Counted from the first letter of the stretch, positions 1 to 8,162 are shown. The stretch is 64,000 nucleotides of DNA from Hydrogenophaga sp. (GCF_030158645.1 NZ_JAOASO010000036.1:1-64000), one strand, 5' to 3'. Notes: a model not told the origin generated them from the sequence alone. Made by a program: numbers and translations.

Positions 1-1055
1 TGCCGTCGCCCGACGGCCGGCTGCTGGCCACCAGCGGGCGCGGCTCCAGCAACATTTATCTGATCGACGCCGAGCAGCGCCGCGTGATCGGCAACACACC
101 CAACCCTGCGTCTGGGCCCACCACCAACCCCGAGCGCCTGAGTAGTGGCCTGCTGCTGGGCCGCGAACCGCACGAGCCCACTTTCACGCGCAACGGCCGC
201 GAGCTGTGGGTCACGCTGCGCGGTGAAGACCGTATTGCCATCGTCGGCGTCGATCGTGCCGTTCGCCAGCTCAAGGGGGCCGACAGCCCGGGCTCCAGCG
301 CGGTTCGCCAATACCTGCCCACACTGAGCGGCCCGGCGCAGGTGTGGTTCAACCGTGAGGGTACGTTGGCCTTTGTGGCCAGCCAGAAGGTGTCGAAGAT
401 CGACGTGTTCCGCGTCAACCCCGGCGCGGATGGCCACAGCCAACCGCAGCGGCTGACCACGCTGGACATCAGCGCACAGGACAAACCCGGCTTCACGCCC
501 TTCATGAAGACCACACCCGACGGTGCCGAGGTGTGGTTCTCGCACAAGCTGGCTGATGCGGTGTCTTGCCGCTCGACGCAGGGTGGCTTCGACCTGATCG
601 ACACCGTGCCACTCGGCATGGGCGCTCGGCCCAACCACGTTGAGTTCGTGCGCAATGCGCGCGGCAGCGTGGTCTATGCCAGCCTGGCGCGCATCGACGA
701 TGGTGGCCCCGGCGGCGTGGCGTCGAGCCCGATCGCCATCATCGACCGCAGCGCTCCGGGCGGACAGCGCAAGGTGGTGGGCACCTTCTCCAGCCGTGGC
801 CGCGAGTCGCACGGGTTGTGGACCAACCCCGAGAACACGCTGCTGTATGTGGCCCACGAACAGGACGAGCTGCCCGGCACGCCCAACGCGGGCCAGACCG
901 TGTGCAGTGCATTTGATGTGAGCGACCCGCTGCGCCCGACCTTCATTGCGCAGATCCCCCTGGGCAATCTGACGCTGCCCTCTGGCGCGCTGCGCAACAA
1001 AAAGAGCATCAACCTCGTCTACGTGCGTGTGGGCGAGAAGGGCCAGACGGCATGA
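1..1055 (+). CDS. YncE-like beta-propeller protein (5' end outside window)
   Basis: The open frame is already running at base 3 and ends at a TGA at 1053-1055, so about 350 C-terminal residues are visible. The first residues (SPDGRLLATSGRGSSNIYLI) are a typical beta-propeller blade. Similar blades recur downstream, such as FTRNGRELWVTLRGEDRIAI and NPENTLLYVAHEQDE. This is the pattern of YVTN/YncE-type seven-bladed propellers, which are usually periplasmic. The substrate or partner is unknown. The stop codon overlaps the ATG of the next gene (ATGA), so the two are probably translationally coupled and belong to the sulfite-oxidation block downstream. The signal peptide cannot be judged because the start is missing. 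Confidence 0.85.
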   Translation, partial: PSPDGRLLATSGRGSSNIYLIDAEQRRVIGNTPNPASGPTTNPERLSSGLLLGREPHEPTFTRNGRELWVTLRGEDRIAIVGVDRAVRQLKGADSPGSSAVRQYLPTLSGPAQVWFNREGTLAFVASQKVSKIDVFRVNPGADGHSQPQRLTTLDISAQDKPGFTPFMKTTPDGAEVWFSHKLADAVSCRSTQGGFDLIDTVPLGMGARPNHVEFVRNARGSVVYASLARIDDGGPGGVASSPIAIIDRSAPGGQRKVVGTFSSRGRESHGLWTNPENTLLYVAHEQDELPGTPNAGQTVCSAFDVSDPLRPTFIAQIPLGNLTLPSGALRNKKSINLVYVRVGEKGQTA

Positions 1056-1411
1056 GCGGCGCGCACACCAGCCACGGCGCCAGCGCCGCGCACACCAGCG
1101 CATTCCAGCGGGATATGGACGAATCGATGGCCCGCATGATGCAGGCCATGCACAGCCCGGGCTACGCAGGCCAGGCCGACCAGGACTTTCTGGCGATGAT
1201 GATTCCGCACCACGCCGGCGCTGTGGACATGGCGCGGCTGGTGTTGCAGCATGGGCGCGATCCTGTCACCCGGCAGTTGGCCGAGGAAATCATTGCCGGG
1301 CAGACGGTGGAGATCCAGAGCATGCAACGCCGACTGCACACCCTGCAGCAGCGCACAGCCAAAGGTGCGGAAGCGGAATTTCCGTCGCTGGGTGGGACGC
1401 GGGGGCCTTGA
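1052..1411 (+). CDS. DUF305 family protein
   Basis: This 119-residue protein carries the DUF305 core DQDFLAMMIPHHAGAVDMA at about residues 44-61, including the paired histidines H53 and H54. Those residues and the Met/His-rich helix before them suggest a four-helix, ferritin-like fold and possibly metal binding; the biochemical role of the family is not settled. No signal peptide is visible at this start, although many DUF305 proteins are exported. The start overlaps the stop of the beta-propeller gene (ATGA), so the two are likely co-translated. A 70-base gap follows before the sigma factor gene. Confidence 0.85.
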   Translation: MSGAHTSHGASAAHTSAFQRDMDESMARMMQAMHSPGYAGQADQDFLAMMIPHHAGAVDMARLVLQHGRDPVTRQLAEEIIAGQTVEIQSMQRRLHTLQQRTAKGAEAEFPSLGGTRGP

Positions 1412-1481
1412 TCGACAGCCCTAGGGAAAGTACCAATGAGCGCCACGGAATGAACCAAGCCATGCAGCGCTCTTGATCACC

Positions 1482-2015
1482 ATGCTGTTCCAGTCTGCCG
1501 AGTCCCGCTATAACCAATGGGTGCGTGAGCACTACCGTTTTTTGCTGCGCAGTGCGTGGGCGCTCACTGGTTCGCGCGCCATTGCCGAAGACGTGGTGCA
1601 AGACTGTTTTGCCAACGCCTGGAAGCACCGGGAGCAACTGCGCGACGCTGCGCTGGCACGGGCTTGGCTCTTTCAGATCATGCGCCGCGCCGCCTTTCGC
1701 CAGGCCGCACCCAGCATGCAGTCGCTGGACGATGAAGAGCAGCCCGAGCAAGCGGCGCCCGACGCGGGGCTGGACGACAAACTCGATGTCGTCAAGGCGC
1801 TCGCGCGCCTGGCGCCCATCCACCGCGAGGTGCTGGTGCTGTTTTATTTCGACGACATGCCCACCGCCCAGATGGCCGAGGCGCTGGAGATCGCGCCCGG
1901 CACGGTGTTGTCGCGCCTAGCCCGTGCGCGCGACGCTTTGAAGCTGGCCATGGGGGTACCTGCGACACCCAAGGCCGATGTCAACGTTACCCCGTTTCGC
2001 AGGACCAAGACATGA
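1482..2015 (+). CDS. ECF-family RNA polymerase sigma factor
   Basis: This protein of about 177 residues has the two-domain ECF layout. Region 2 spans roughly residues 10-75 (motif AIAEDVVQDCFANAW). Region 4 spans roughly residues 115-165 (HREVLVLFYFDDMPTAQMAE, then the recognition helix GTVLSRLARARDALK). It would direct core polymerase to a small regulon. I chose ATG 1482; an in-frame TTG at 1473 is the alternative, and neither has a strong ribosome binding site. The stop overlaps the ATG of the next gene, which encodes a one-helix membrane protein and is its likely anti-sigma factor. The position just upstream of a sulfite dehydrogenase suggests the regulon includes that enzyme (inference). 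Confidence 0.9.
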   Translation: MLFQSAESRYNQWVREHYRFLLRSAWALTGSRAIAEDVVQDCFANAWKHREQLRDAALARAWLFQIMRRAAFRQAAPSMQSLDDEEQPEQAAPDAGLDDKLDVVKALARLAPIHREVLVLFYFDDMPTAQMAEALEIAPGTVLSRLARARDALKLAMGVPATPKADVNVTPFRRTKT

Positions 2016-2614
2016 GCCCCGATACCGACGCGCCTTTCCTGCCCGACAGCGAATTCGATTTGCGCGCGCGCGCCGAGTTGGCGATCGCCTTCGAGGCCAG
2101 CGACGCACCGGCACACCTGTACCGAAAGCCGCAGCCGCTGCTGGCGCGACGCGGCTTGCAGCGTTTTCTGGCTGCGCTTTTGCTGGCCGGTGGCACCAGC
2201 GGCGGGGTGCTCGCCGTGCGACCGCCAGCGATGGTGCGCGACGCGATCGACCACGAATACCACGAGCGCAGCTTGCGGGGCAGTTTCATGGAGCAGCGCC
2301 AGTTGCTCATGCACCTGGGCATGCGGGACGCCAACGTGGTGCCCGGGTTTCCCCAACTCATGCGGCCATGCGATATCGAAGGTCACCTCGCTTACCACCT
2401 CACCACGTTCTTCGAGAAGGGCGGCATGGTGACGGTGTATGCCTTTGACCAGTCTGTGGACCTGCGCGAGGCCAGCGGCTGGTGGAGCAACGTGCACTGG
2501 AAGGTGATCCGCTCGCGCGAGGGCAAGCCCTTGTTGCTGGTGGCCCAGAAAAAGAAGGCACTGGCGGTCGCGCAGACGGCACTGCAGGCACCTCCCGTGT
2601 CCGGGCCAGGCTGA
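2012..2614 (+). CDS. probable membrane anti-sigma factor (DUF3379-like)
   Basis: This 200-residue protein starts inside the sigma gene stop (ATGA). It has a soluble N-terminal segment of about 48 residues, one hydrophobic helix at about 50-69 (FLAALLLAGGTSGGVLAV), and a C-terminal domain presumably outside the membrane. The C-terminal part (RPCDIEGHLAYHL, with C120, H125 and H129, then GGMVTVYAF) resembles DUF3379 proteins, which are encoded next to ECF sigma factors. I infer that the N-terminus binds the sigma factor and the outer domain senses a signal. The single Cys and His pair could be redox- or metal-responsive, but this is not shown. Assignment rests mainly on context and topology. 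Confidence 0.7.
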   Translation: MSPDTDAPFLPDSEFDLRARAELAIAFEASDAPAHLYRKPQPLLARRGLQRFLAALLLAGGTSGGVLAVRPPAMVRDAIDHEYHERSLRGSFMEQRQLLMHLGMRDANVVPGFPQLMRPCDIEGHLAYHLTTFFEKGGMVTVYAFDQSVDLREASGWWSNVHWKVIRSREGKPLLLVAQKKKALAVAQTALQAPPVSGPG

Positions 2615-2699
2615 GGCACCGCGTCCCTGTCAACGAATCAACCGCTCACCCCTTTCACCCCAACCGGCGCACGACGCCCAACCACCGGAGACCCCAGAA

Positions 2700-3932
2700 A
2701 TGAACCAACAACCCACCTCGCTCCCCCGGCGCCACCTGCTGGCCGGCAGCGGCGCTGCTTTGGCTGCCGTTGGTCTGGCCAGCTTTGGCCGCACCGCAGC
2801 CGCTGCTGGTGAGACCGCGCCCGTCGCCTTGGCCGGTGCTGCCAAGCCTCTGCCAGCGTACGTGGGCTGGAAGGACCCGGCCAGCCTGATCGTGCACAGC
2901 AGCACCACCATTGAGACCAAGCGCAGTGTGTTCGGCACCAGCGTAATCACGCCGTCCGAGCAGCTCTACATCCGCAACAACCTGCCCGCGCCCGACGCCT
3001 CGATCCTGGGCAACCGCGATGCCTGGGAGATCAACATCGAGGGGGTGAAGAACCCGCGCAAACTCACGCTGGGCGACCTCAAGCGCATAGGCATCGAGAC
3101 CACGGCGATGGTGTTGCAATGCTCTGGCAACGGACGCGGCTACTTCCCCAACAAGCCCAGTGGAACGCCTTGGCAAGTGGGCGCAGCAGGCTGTGTGGTG
3201 TGGAGCGGTGTGCCGGTGCGCTGGGTGGTGGATGCCCTGGGCGGCGTGGAGGCCGGCATGGCCTACCTCACCGGCACAGGCGGCGAAAAACTCCCCGATG
3301 GACTGGACCCCAAGAGCGTGATCGTGGAACGCTCGGTGCCTGCTGCCGCACTCGCCGATGCCCTGCTGGCCTGGGAAATGAACGGTGTGCCGATTTCGCT
3401 GGCCCACGGCGGCCCACTGCGCTTGATCGTGCCGGGTTACACGGGCGTGAACAACATCAAGTACGTCAAACGCCTGGCCTTCACCGCTCAGGAGACCGAC
3501 GCACGCATCATGTCGCACGGCTACCGCATTTCACCGCCCGGCGCGAAGGGCGACCCGTCGCAGCCATCGGTGCAGGAAATGACGGTGAAGTCGTGGATCA
3601 ACGGTCCCGGCACGGACGGCGCCCCGCTTAAAGCGGGTGACACACAGATCCATGGCGTGGCGTTTGGCGGCATGAACGCGGTGGCCAAGGTCGAGGTTTC
3701 TCTGGACGGCGGAAAAACCTGGCAGCTCGCGCGCATGGTGGGGCCCGACCTCGGCCGCTTTGCGTGGCGGCAGTTTGTTTTTGCGGCGCGCCTGCCGGCG
3801 GGCCAGTTCACCCTGGCGAGCCGAGCCACCGACACCGCAGGCAACGTGCAGCCCGAACAACGCATGGAAAACGCGGGCGGCTACAACAACACCAGCTGGG
3901 CCGACCACGCCGTGAAAGTGAGCGTGGCATGA
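2700..3932 (+). CDS. sulfite dehydrogenase, molybdopterin subunit (SorA/SoxC-like)
   Basis: This 410-residue protein of the sulfite oxidase family probably oxidises sulfite to sulfate in the periplasm and passes electrons to cytochrome c. A Tat-type signal starts at PRRHLLAG (R10, R11) and is followed by an Ala-rich hydrophobic stretch to about residue 36. The molybdenum-ligating cysteine is C141 in LQCSGNGR. The C-terminal part has the family dimerisation domain (AKVEVSLDGGKTW). The gene overlaps by ATGA with a small monohaem cytochrome c gene, the arrangement of the SorAB sulfite:cytochrome c oxidoreductase. No other sox genes are present, which argues against a SoxCD role, although SoxC is the nearest alternative. 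Confidence 0.88.
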   Translation: MNQQPTSLPRRHLLAGSGAALAAVGLASFGRTAAAAGETAPVALAGAAKPLPAYVGWKDPASLIVHSSTTIETKRSVFGTSVITPSEQLYIRNNLPAPDASILGNRDAWEINIEGVKNPRKLTLGDLKRIGIETTAMVLQCSGNGRGYFPNKPSGTPWQVGAAGCVVWSGVPVRWVVDALGGVEAGMAYLTGTGGEKLPDGLDPKSVIVERSVPAAALADALLAWEMNGVPISLAHGGPLRLIVPGYTGVNNIKYVKRLAFTAQETDARIMSHGYRISPPGAKGDPSQPSVQEMTVKSWINGPGTDGAPLKAGDTQIHGVAFGGMNAVAKVEVSLDGGKTWQLARMVGPDLGRFAWRQFVFAARLPAGQFTLASRATDTAGNVQPEQRMENAGGYNNTSWADHAVKVSVA

Positions 3933-4276
3933 AGCGCACAATCCAAAAACACGCGTTGGTCGCTGCCCTGTGGTCGTTGGCATTCACAGTGCTGCCCGTG
4001 CACGCCGCCGACGATGCCGCGCAACTTCAACAAGGCAAGGTGTTGTTCGGCCAAGGCGCGGTGCCTGCCTGCGCCCTGTGCCATGCGCTCAAGGACGCGG
4101 GAGCCGAAGGCGCCGTGGGCCCCAGCCTGGACGAGCTCAAGCCCGATGCCAAGCGCGTGGCCACCGCGCTGCGCAACGGCATTGGGCAGATGCCGTCCTA
4201 CAACGGCAAACTCAGTGATGCGCAAATTGCCGCCCTGGCGGCCTACGTGGCCAAGGCTTCGGGTGGATCAAAGTGA
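3929..4276 (+). CDS. small cytochrome c, probable SorB subunit
   Basis: This 115-residue protein has a Sec signal peptide (hydrophobic core at about 9-23, likely cleavage after VHA, residue 26). It has one haem attachment motif, CALCH (C48, C51, H52), and a probable axial methionine M88 in GIGQMPSYNG. It would accept electrons from the molybdenum subunit encoded directly upstream and deliver them to the respiratory chain. The start overlaps the upstream stop (ATGA), so the subunits are co-translated. It is the last gene of the plus-strand block; no T-rich terminator directly follows. Confidence 0.9.
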   Translation: MKRTIQKHALVAALWSLAFTVLPVHAADDAAQLQQGKVLFGQGAVPACALCHALKDAGAEGAVGPSLDELKPDAKRVATALRNGIGQMPSYNGKLSDAQIAALAAYVAKASGGSK

Positions 4277-4350
4277 TGGCTGGTTGGCCACAGCGCTGTT
4301 GCGCCAACTGACAAAAAGGACGGGATCACCTGCAAACAGCGATCCCGACT

Positions 4351-4381
4351 GAGTGGCTGACCCAGGGCGGGTCAGCCACTC
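4351..4381. repeat. 13-bp perfect inverted repeat
   Basis: GAGTGGCTGACCC (4351-4363) and GGGTCAGCCACTC (4369-4381) form a perfect 13-bp stem with a 5-nt loop. A weaker pair, CGGGATC (4321-4327) with GATCCCG (4341-4347), lies just before it. There is no T-run on either strand, so it is not a classical Rho-independent terminator. It could still mark the 3' end of the sulfite block or be a protein-binding site. Confidence 0.6.
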
Positions 4382-4385
4382 ACCA

Positions 4386-4598
4386 TCACTTGCCTGGTTT
4401 GATGTCGGGGACCACCATCCAGCCAGCCCCCATCATCACAACCGCCGGGAACTTCTCGCCGGCCTAAGTCTTGCCCAGCATGGCCTTGTGCTCGCGGTAA
4501 GCCATCAACGCTGGCGACACGCCCAGGTGATTGATCGCACCATGCTTGATGCTGCTGCAGTCTTGCTCGTCGAGCTTGCAGATCTCTGCACGCTGTTG
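4386..4598 (-). pseudogene. remnant of an unidentified coding sequence
   Basis: On the minus strand one frame reads as plausible protein on both sides of a TAG at 4466-4464. Before it comes AEICKLDEQDCSSIKHGAIN, then HLGVSPALMAYREHKAMLGK. After it comes AGEKFPAVVMMGAGWMVVPD, then a TGA at 4388-4386. The upstream end also hits a stop and there is no start or ribosome binding site. This looks like the 3' part of a decayed gene with an amber mutation. I do not recognise the family. It could also be chance, as the stretch is only about 70 codons. Confidence 0.4.
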
Positions 4599-4862
4599 TC
4601 AACTCTCTAGCAATGTCAACTGCGCGCCTGAAACCTGTCTCTGCGCATTACCACGATGCATGAATAGGAGTGATCGCAATCCGGCACGCCAAGGGCATTC
4701 ACGTTGAAAACTCGAACGGCAGCAACCGCTGCACATAAGACATTGCCCGGGGGGCTAAAAGGAATAAGTTTGGGAAGAAGGTCGACAAGTTGCCCAACGG
4801 TCACTACTCCACTGGCAGACTTCTGTGACGACACTGACCTCGTCACAAACCTCGTCACAAAC
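4599..4862. other. intergenic stretch without a supported gene
   Basis: Open frames exist on both strands here, but none has a ribosome binding site or recognisable family. A short direct repeat CCTCGTCACAAA occurs twice around 4837-4860, next to the terminator of the ribosomal operon. The composition is more AT-rich than the flanking operons. The position beside a tRNA 3' end would suit an old integration site, but no integrase or att duplication is evident. Confidence 0.4.
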
Positions 4863-4888
4863 AAAAAAGCCCTCGTTTCCGAGGGCTT
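4863..4888 (-). terminator. Rho-independent terminator of the ribosomal operon and tRNA-fMet
   Basis: AAGCCCTCG (4867-4875) and CGAGGGCTT (4880-4888) form a 9-bp stem with a TTTC loop. Read on the minus strand, the hairpin is followed by six T residues (complement of 4863-4868). It sits 28 bases beyond the 3' end of the tRNA gene, so it would end the whole rplN-rplQ-tRNA transcript. Confidence 0.88.
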
Positions 4889-4915
4889 CAGTGACAAGCA
4901 AGTGCTTGATTTGGT

Positions 4916-4992
<77 letters not shown>

Positions 4993-5009
4993 TCAAGCCT
5001 TTGATTCTA

Positions 5010-5405
5010 TCACGCTTTGTCGGCGTCTGCGGCCGGCGCAGCATCTTCTGCGCGGTCGACCAACTCGACGAGTGCCATGGGGGCGTTGTCGCCCACGCGG
5101 TAACCCATCTTCAGGATGCGGGTGTAGCCACCGGGACGTGCGGCAAAGCGCGGGCCCAATTCGTTGAACAGCTTCACAACCACATCACGGTCGCGCAAGC
5201 GGTCAAATGCCAAGCGGCGGTTGGCCACAGTGGCCACTTTGGCCAACGTGATCATGGGCTCCACCACGCGGCGCAGCTCTTTGGCCTTGGGCACCGTGGT
5301 CTTGATGGCTTCGTGCGTGAGCAGCGAATTCATCATGTTGCGAAGCATCGCCAAGCGGTGCTCGCTGGTGCGGTTGAGTTTTCTAAGTCCGTGTCCGTGA
5401 CGCAT
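5010..5405 (-). CDS. rplQ: 50S ribosomal protein L17 (bL17)
   Basis: This 131-residue protein begins with the invariant L17 start [20 protein letters not shown] and contains the [20 protein letters not shown] segment. It is part of the large ribosomal subunit near the exit tunnel. It is the last protein gene of the alpha operon, 85 bases after rpoA, the normal order in proteobacteria. The C-terminal tail is Asp/Ala-rich, as in other betaproteobacteria. The initiator tRNA follows after 17 bases. Confidence 0.97.
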   Translation of the reverse strand: MRHGHGLRKLNRTSEHRLAMLRNMMNSLLTHEAIKTTVPKAKELRRVVEPMITLAKVATVANRRLAFDRLRDRDVVVKLFNELGPRFAARPGGYTRILKMGYRVGDNAPMALVELVDRAEDAAPAADADKA

Positions 5406-5490
5406 TTTTCATCCTTTCAGTTGTTTTGCCCACAGCCGTGTCAGGTACTGCGGGTTCGTCCGTGGCCGGCTTGCGCCAGCTTGCGGAATT

Positions 5491-6474
5491 TCAGTGCTTG
5501 TCCAAACCAGCCGGTGGCCAGTTTTCAAGCTTCATGCCCAAGGTCAGACCGCGCGAAGCGAGCACTTCCTTGATTTCGTTGAGCGACTTGCGACCCAGGT
5601 TGGGGGTCTTGAGCAGCTCGTTCTCGGTGCGCTGGATCAGGTCACCGATGTAGTAGATGTTTTCGGCCTTCAGGCAGTTGGCCGAACGCACCGTGAGTTC
5701 GAGTTCGTCGACAGGGCGCAGCAGGATCGGATCGAACTGCTGCGAGCTGCGCTGCGCGGGTGCTTCGAAGTTGAGTTCGGCGCCTTCGAGCTGCGCGAAC
5801 ACAGCCAGTTGTTCAACCAGAATCTTGGCCGATGCGCGAACCGCTTCCTCAGGACCAATGGAGCCGTTGGTCTCGATTTCGAGAACCAGTTTGTCCAGAT
5901 CGGTGCGCTGCTCAACGCGGGCGCTCTCAACCGTGTAGCTCACGCGCTTGACGGGCGAGAACGAAGCGTCCAGCACGATGCGGCCGATGGAGCGGGCTTG
6001 GTCGTCGTTGCGACGCAGGCTGCCCGGCACATATCCGCGGCCTTTTTCGACCTTGATCTGCATGTCGAGCTTGGCGCCGGCGGACAGCGTGGCAATCACG
6101 TGGCCGGGATTCACGATTTCGACGTCGTGCGGGGTCTGGATGTCGGCGGCGGTCACAAGACCTTCACCGTCTTTGCGCAGGCTCAGCGTGACTTCGTCGC
6201 GGTTGTGGAGCTTGAACACCACGCCCTTGAGGTTCAAGAGCATGTTGACCACGTCTTCCTGAACGCCGTCGATCGAAGAGTACTCGTGCACCACACCAGC
6301 GATGGTGACTTCGGTCGGCGCGTGACCGGTCATGGAAGACAGCAAAACCCGGCGCAACGCGTTGCCCAGTGTGTGACCATAGCCGCGCTCGAACGGCTCC
6401 AGCGTGACTTTGGCTTTGTTGGCCGAGACTTGCTCGACGTTGATGGTTTTGGGCTTCAGCAGATTGTTCAGCAT
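5491..6474 (-). CDS. rpoA: DNA-directed RNA polymerase subunit alpha
   Basis: This 327-residue protein has an N-terminal dimerisation domain (about 1-230, with [20 protein letters not shown] at about 28-47). A linker follows ([14 protein letters not shown]), then the C-terminal domain (about 245-327, [20 protein letters not shown] and [16 protein letters not shown]) that contacts UP elements and activators. The length is normal for the family. It lies between rpsD and rplQ, the standard alpha-operon order. Confidence 0.98.
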   Translation of the reverse strand: MLNNLLKPKTINVEQVSANKAKVTLEPFERGYGHTLGNALRRVLLSSMTGHAPTEVTIAGVVHEYSSIDGVQEDVVNMLLNLKGVVFKLHNRDEVTLSLRKDGEGLVTAADIQTPHDVEIVNPGHVIATLSAGAKLDMQIKVEKGRGYVPGSLRRNDDQARSIGRIVLDASFSPVKRVSYTVESARVEQRTDLDKLVLEIETNGSIGPEEAVRASAKILVEQLAVFAQLEGAELNFEAPAQRSSQQFDPILLRPVDELELTVRSANCLKAENIYYIGDLIQRTENELLKTPNLGRKSLNEIKEVLASRGLTLGMKLENWPPAGLDKH

Positions 6475-6568
6475 TCAAACTTCCTTCGGTACCCTCGGCT
6501 CGTTACACCGATAAGGCAGATGGAGCATGGCCCGGCCGCGCCCGCGAGGGCGCCTGCCGGGAACGAAA

Positions 6569-7192
6569 TTAACGGGAATACAGTTCGACGATCAACGATT
6601 CGTTGACGTCAGAGGCGAATTCGTCGCGGTCCGGCGACTTCTTGAACACGCCTTCAACCTTCTCCACCGACACGTCGACCCAAGCGGGAAAACCGATCTG
6701 CTTGGCCAGTTCCATGGCTTCGAGCACACGGCCTTGCTTTTTCGATTTCTCGCGAACGGCGATGACGTCACCCGCCTTGACGGAGTACGAAGGGATGTTG
6801 ACCGACTTGCCGTTCACCAGGATCGCTTTGTGCGAGACGATCTGACGGGCTTCGGCTCGGGTGGAGGCGAAACCCATACGGAACACGACGTTGTCCAGAC
6901 GAGCTTCCAGCAGGAACAACAGGTTCGCACCGGTGTTGCCGCGACGGCGATCAGCCTCTGCGAAGTAGCGGCGGAACTGGCGCTCGAGCACACCGTAGGT
7001 GCGCTTGACTTTCTGCTTCTCGCGCAATTGCACGCCGAAGTCGGATGTGCGCTGCCCCGAAGTACGACCGTGCTGGCCGGGCTTGGAGTCGAATTTGGCC
7101 TTGTCGCTGATCGAGCGGCGTGCACTCTTGAGCAACAGGTCGGAGCCTTCACGGCGGGAAAGTTTGGCCTTGGGGCCGAGGTAACGTGCCAC
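6569..7192 (-). CDS. rpsD: 30S ribosomal protein S4 (uS4)
   Basis: This is a primary 16S rRNA-binding protein. From the GTG at 7192 it is 207 residues, starting [20 protein letters not shown] as other S4 proteins do. The GTG has a good ribosome binding site (AAGGA, 7 bases upstream). Longer reading from a TTG at 7219 would add nine atypical residues. The S4 RNA-binding domain is at about 97-160 ([20 protein letters not shown]). Unlike the tightly packed genes upstream, it is preceded by a 161-base structured leader with a terminator-like hairpin, so its expression may be controlled separately. S4 is a known translational autoregulator in other bacteria. Confidence 0.97.
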   Translation of the reverse strand: MARYLGPKAKLSRREGSDLLLKSARRSISDKAKFDSKPGQHGRTSGQRTSDFGVQLREKQKVKRTYGVLERQFRRYFAEADRRRGNTGANLLFLLEARLDNVVFRMGFASTRAEARQIVSHKAILVNGKSVNIPSYSVKAGDVIAVREKSKKQGRVLEAMELAKQIGFPAWVDVSVEKVEGVFKKSPDRDEFASDVNESLIVELYSR

Positions 7193-7270
7193 GTTGATGT
7201 CCTTGTGTTTCTGCCGCAACCCGCATCAAACGATGTCGTTGCGGGAGCCACTCCTTGAATGAAGTGGCGG
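7193..7270 (-). promoter_or_regulatory. structured rpsD leader
   Basis: Two further inverted repeats lie between the terminator-like hairpin and the rpsD start. GCCACT (7247-7252) pairs with AGTGGC (7263-7268) and encloses AAGGAG. On the minus strand CCCGCA and TGCGGG enclose about 14 bases (around 7220-7245). Together with the upstream hairpins this could form a regulatory fold. A role as an S4-binding site is inference only. Confidence 0.45.
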
Positions 7271-7280
7271 TGGGCTTAGC

Positions 7281-7312
7281 AAAAAATGCCACCGCAGGCA
7301 ACTGCGGTGGCG
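7281..7312 (-). terminator. terminator or attenuator between rpsK and rpsD
   Basis: GCCACCGCA (7288-7296) and TGCGGTGGC (7303-7311) form a 9-bp GC-rich stem with a 6-nt loop. On the minus strand six T residues follow (complement of 7281-7286). This has the full form of a Rho-independent terminator, yet it lies inside the alpha operon upstream of rpsD, rpoA and rplQ. It must either be leaky, be controlled, or be compensated by an internal promoter. Confidence 0.75.
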
Positions 7313-7331
7313 CTCGAAAAAGCCTTCCATT

Positions 7332-7349
7332 GTACCGCGAGAGCGGTAC
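7332..7349 (-). repeat. 7-bp hairpin just after rpsK
   Basis: GTACCGC (7332-7338) and GCGGTAC (7343-7349) form a perfect 7-bp stem with a GAGA loop (TCTC on the transcribed strand), 4 bases beyond the rpsK stop. It is the first of a run of hairpins between rpsK and rpsD and may protect the 3' end or be part of the leader structure. Confidence 0.55.
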
Positions 7350-7353
7350 CGCC

Positions 7354-7758
7354 TCAAATGCGGCGGCGCTTCTGAGGGCGGCAGCCGTTGTGAGGCACTG
7401 GCGTCACGTCGGCAATGGAATTGATGCGGATGCCGAGGGCGCCCAGGGCGCGCACCGACGATTCGCGACCAGGACCGGGGCCCTTGATTTCGACGTCCAG
7501 GTTCTTGATGCCTTGCTCGATTGCAGCACGACCGGCCACTTCCGAAGCCACCTGGGCTGCGAAAGGCGTGGATTTGCGCGAGCCCTTGAAGCCCTGGCCA
7601 CCGGAAGACGCCCAGGACAACGCATTGCCCTGGCGATCGGTGATCGTGATGATGGTGTTGTTGAACGAGGCGTGCACGTGAGCGATACCGTCGGCAATGT
7701 TCTTGCGGACTTTTTTGCGGACGCGTGCGGATGCGCTGGTGGAGGGTGACTTGGCCAT
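7354..7758 (-). CDS. rpsK: 30S ribosomal protein S11 (uS11)
   Basis: This 134-residue protein carries the S11 core [20 protein letters not shown], the [20 protein letters not shown] segment and the end [17 protein letters not shown]. It sits on the platform of the small subunit near the mRNA exit. It follows rpsM after 18 bases. The N-terminal extension ([20 protein letters not shown]) is usual in betaproteobacteria. Confidence 0.97.
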   Translation of the reverse strand: MAKSPSTSASARVRKKVRKNIADGIAHVHASFNNTIITITDRQGNALSWASSGGQGFKGSRKSTPFAAQVASEVAGRAAIEQGIKNLDVEIKGPGPGRESSVRALGALGIRINSIADVTPVPHNGCRPQKRRRI

Positions 7759-7776
7759 GGGAATCCTTCGAACCGA

Positions 7777-8142
7777 TTACTTCTTCAGCGACTGCGCTGC
7801 CTTGCGGGGACCTTTGCGCGTGCGCGCGTTGGTCTTCGTGCGCTGACCGCGCAGCGGCAGGCCACGGCGGTGACGGAAACCACGGTAGCAACCGATGTCC
7901 ATCAATCGCTTGATGTTCATGGTGGTCTCGCGGCGGAGGTCGCCTTCGATCGTGAACGTGCCGACCTGGTCGCGAACTTTTTCGAGTTCAGCGTCGCTCA
8001 GATCTTTGATTTTCTTGGTGTAGTCGATGCCACATGCTTCACAGATCTTGCGAGCGCGGGTGCGACCAATACCGAAGATTGCCGTCAAGCCGATTTCAGC
8101 GTGCTTGTGCGGCGGAATGTTGATGCCTGCAATACGAGCCAT
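7777..8142 (-). CDS. rpsM: 30S ribosomal protein S13 (uS13)
   Basis: This 121-residue protein starts [20 protein letters not shown], has the helix-two-turn-helix [17 protein letters not shown], and ends in the basic tail [20 protein letters not shown] that reaches the decoding centre. It follows rpmJ by 20 bases and opens the alpha-operon part of the cluster. The length is normal. Confidence 0.97.
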   Translation of the reverse strand: MARIAGINIPPHKHAEIGLTAIFGIGRTRARKICEACGIDYTKKIKDLSDAELEKVRDQVGTFTIEGDLRRETTMNIKRLMDIGCYRGFRHRRGLPLRGQRTKTNARTRKGPRKAAQSLKK

Positions 8143-8162
8143 GATGGTCCTCTAAACTTCAA

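Noticed and set aside
1027-1476. Alternative frames over the DUF305 gene
   Set aside because: They are Arg/His-rich shadow frames; the DUF305 frame has the conserved core and the ATGA coupling.
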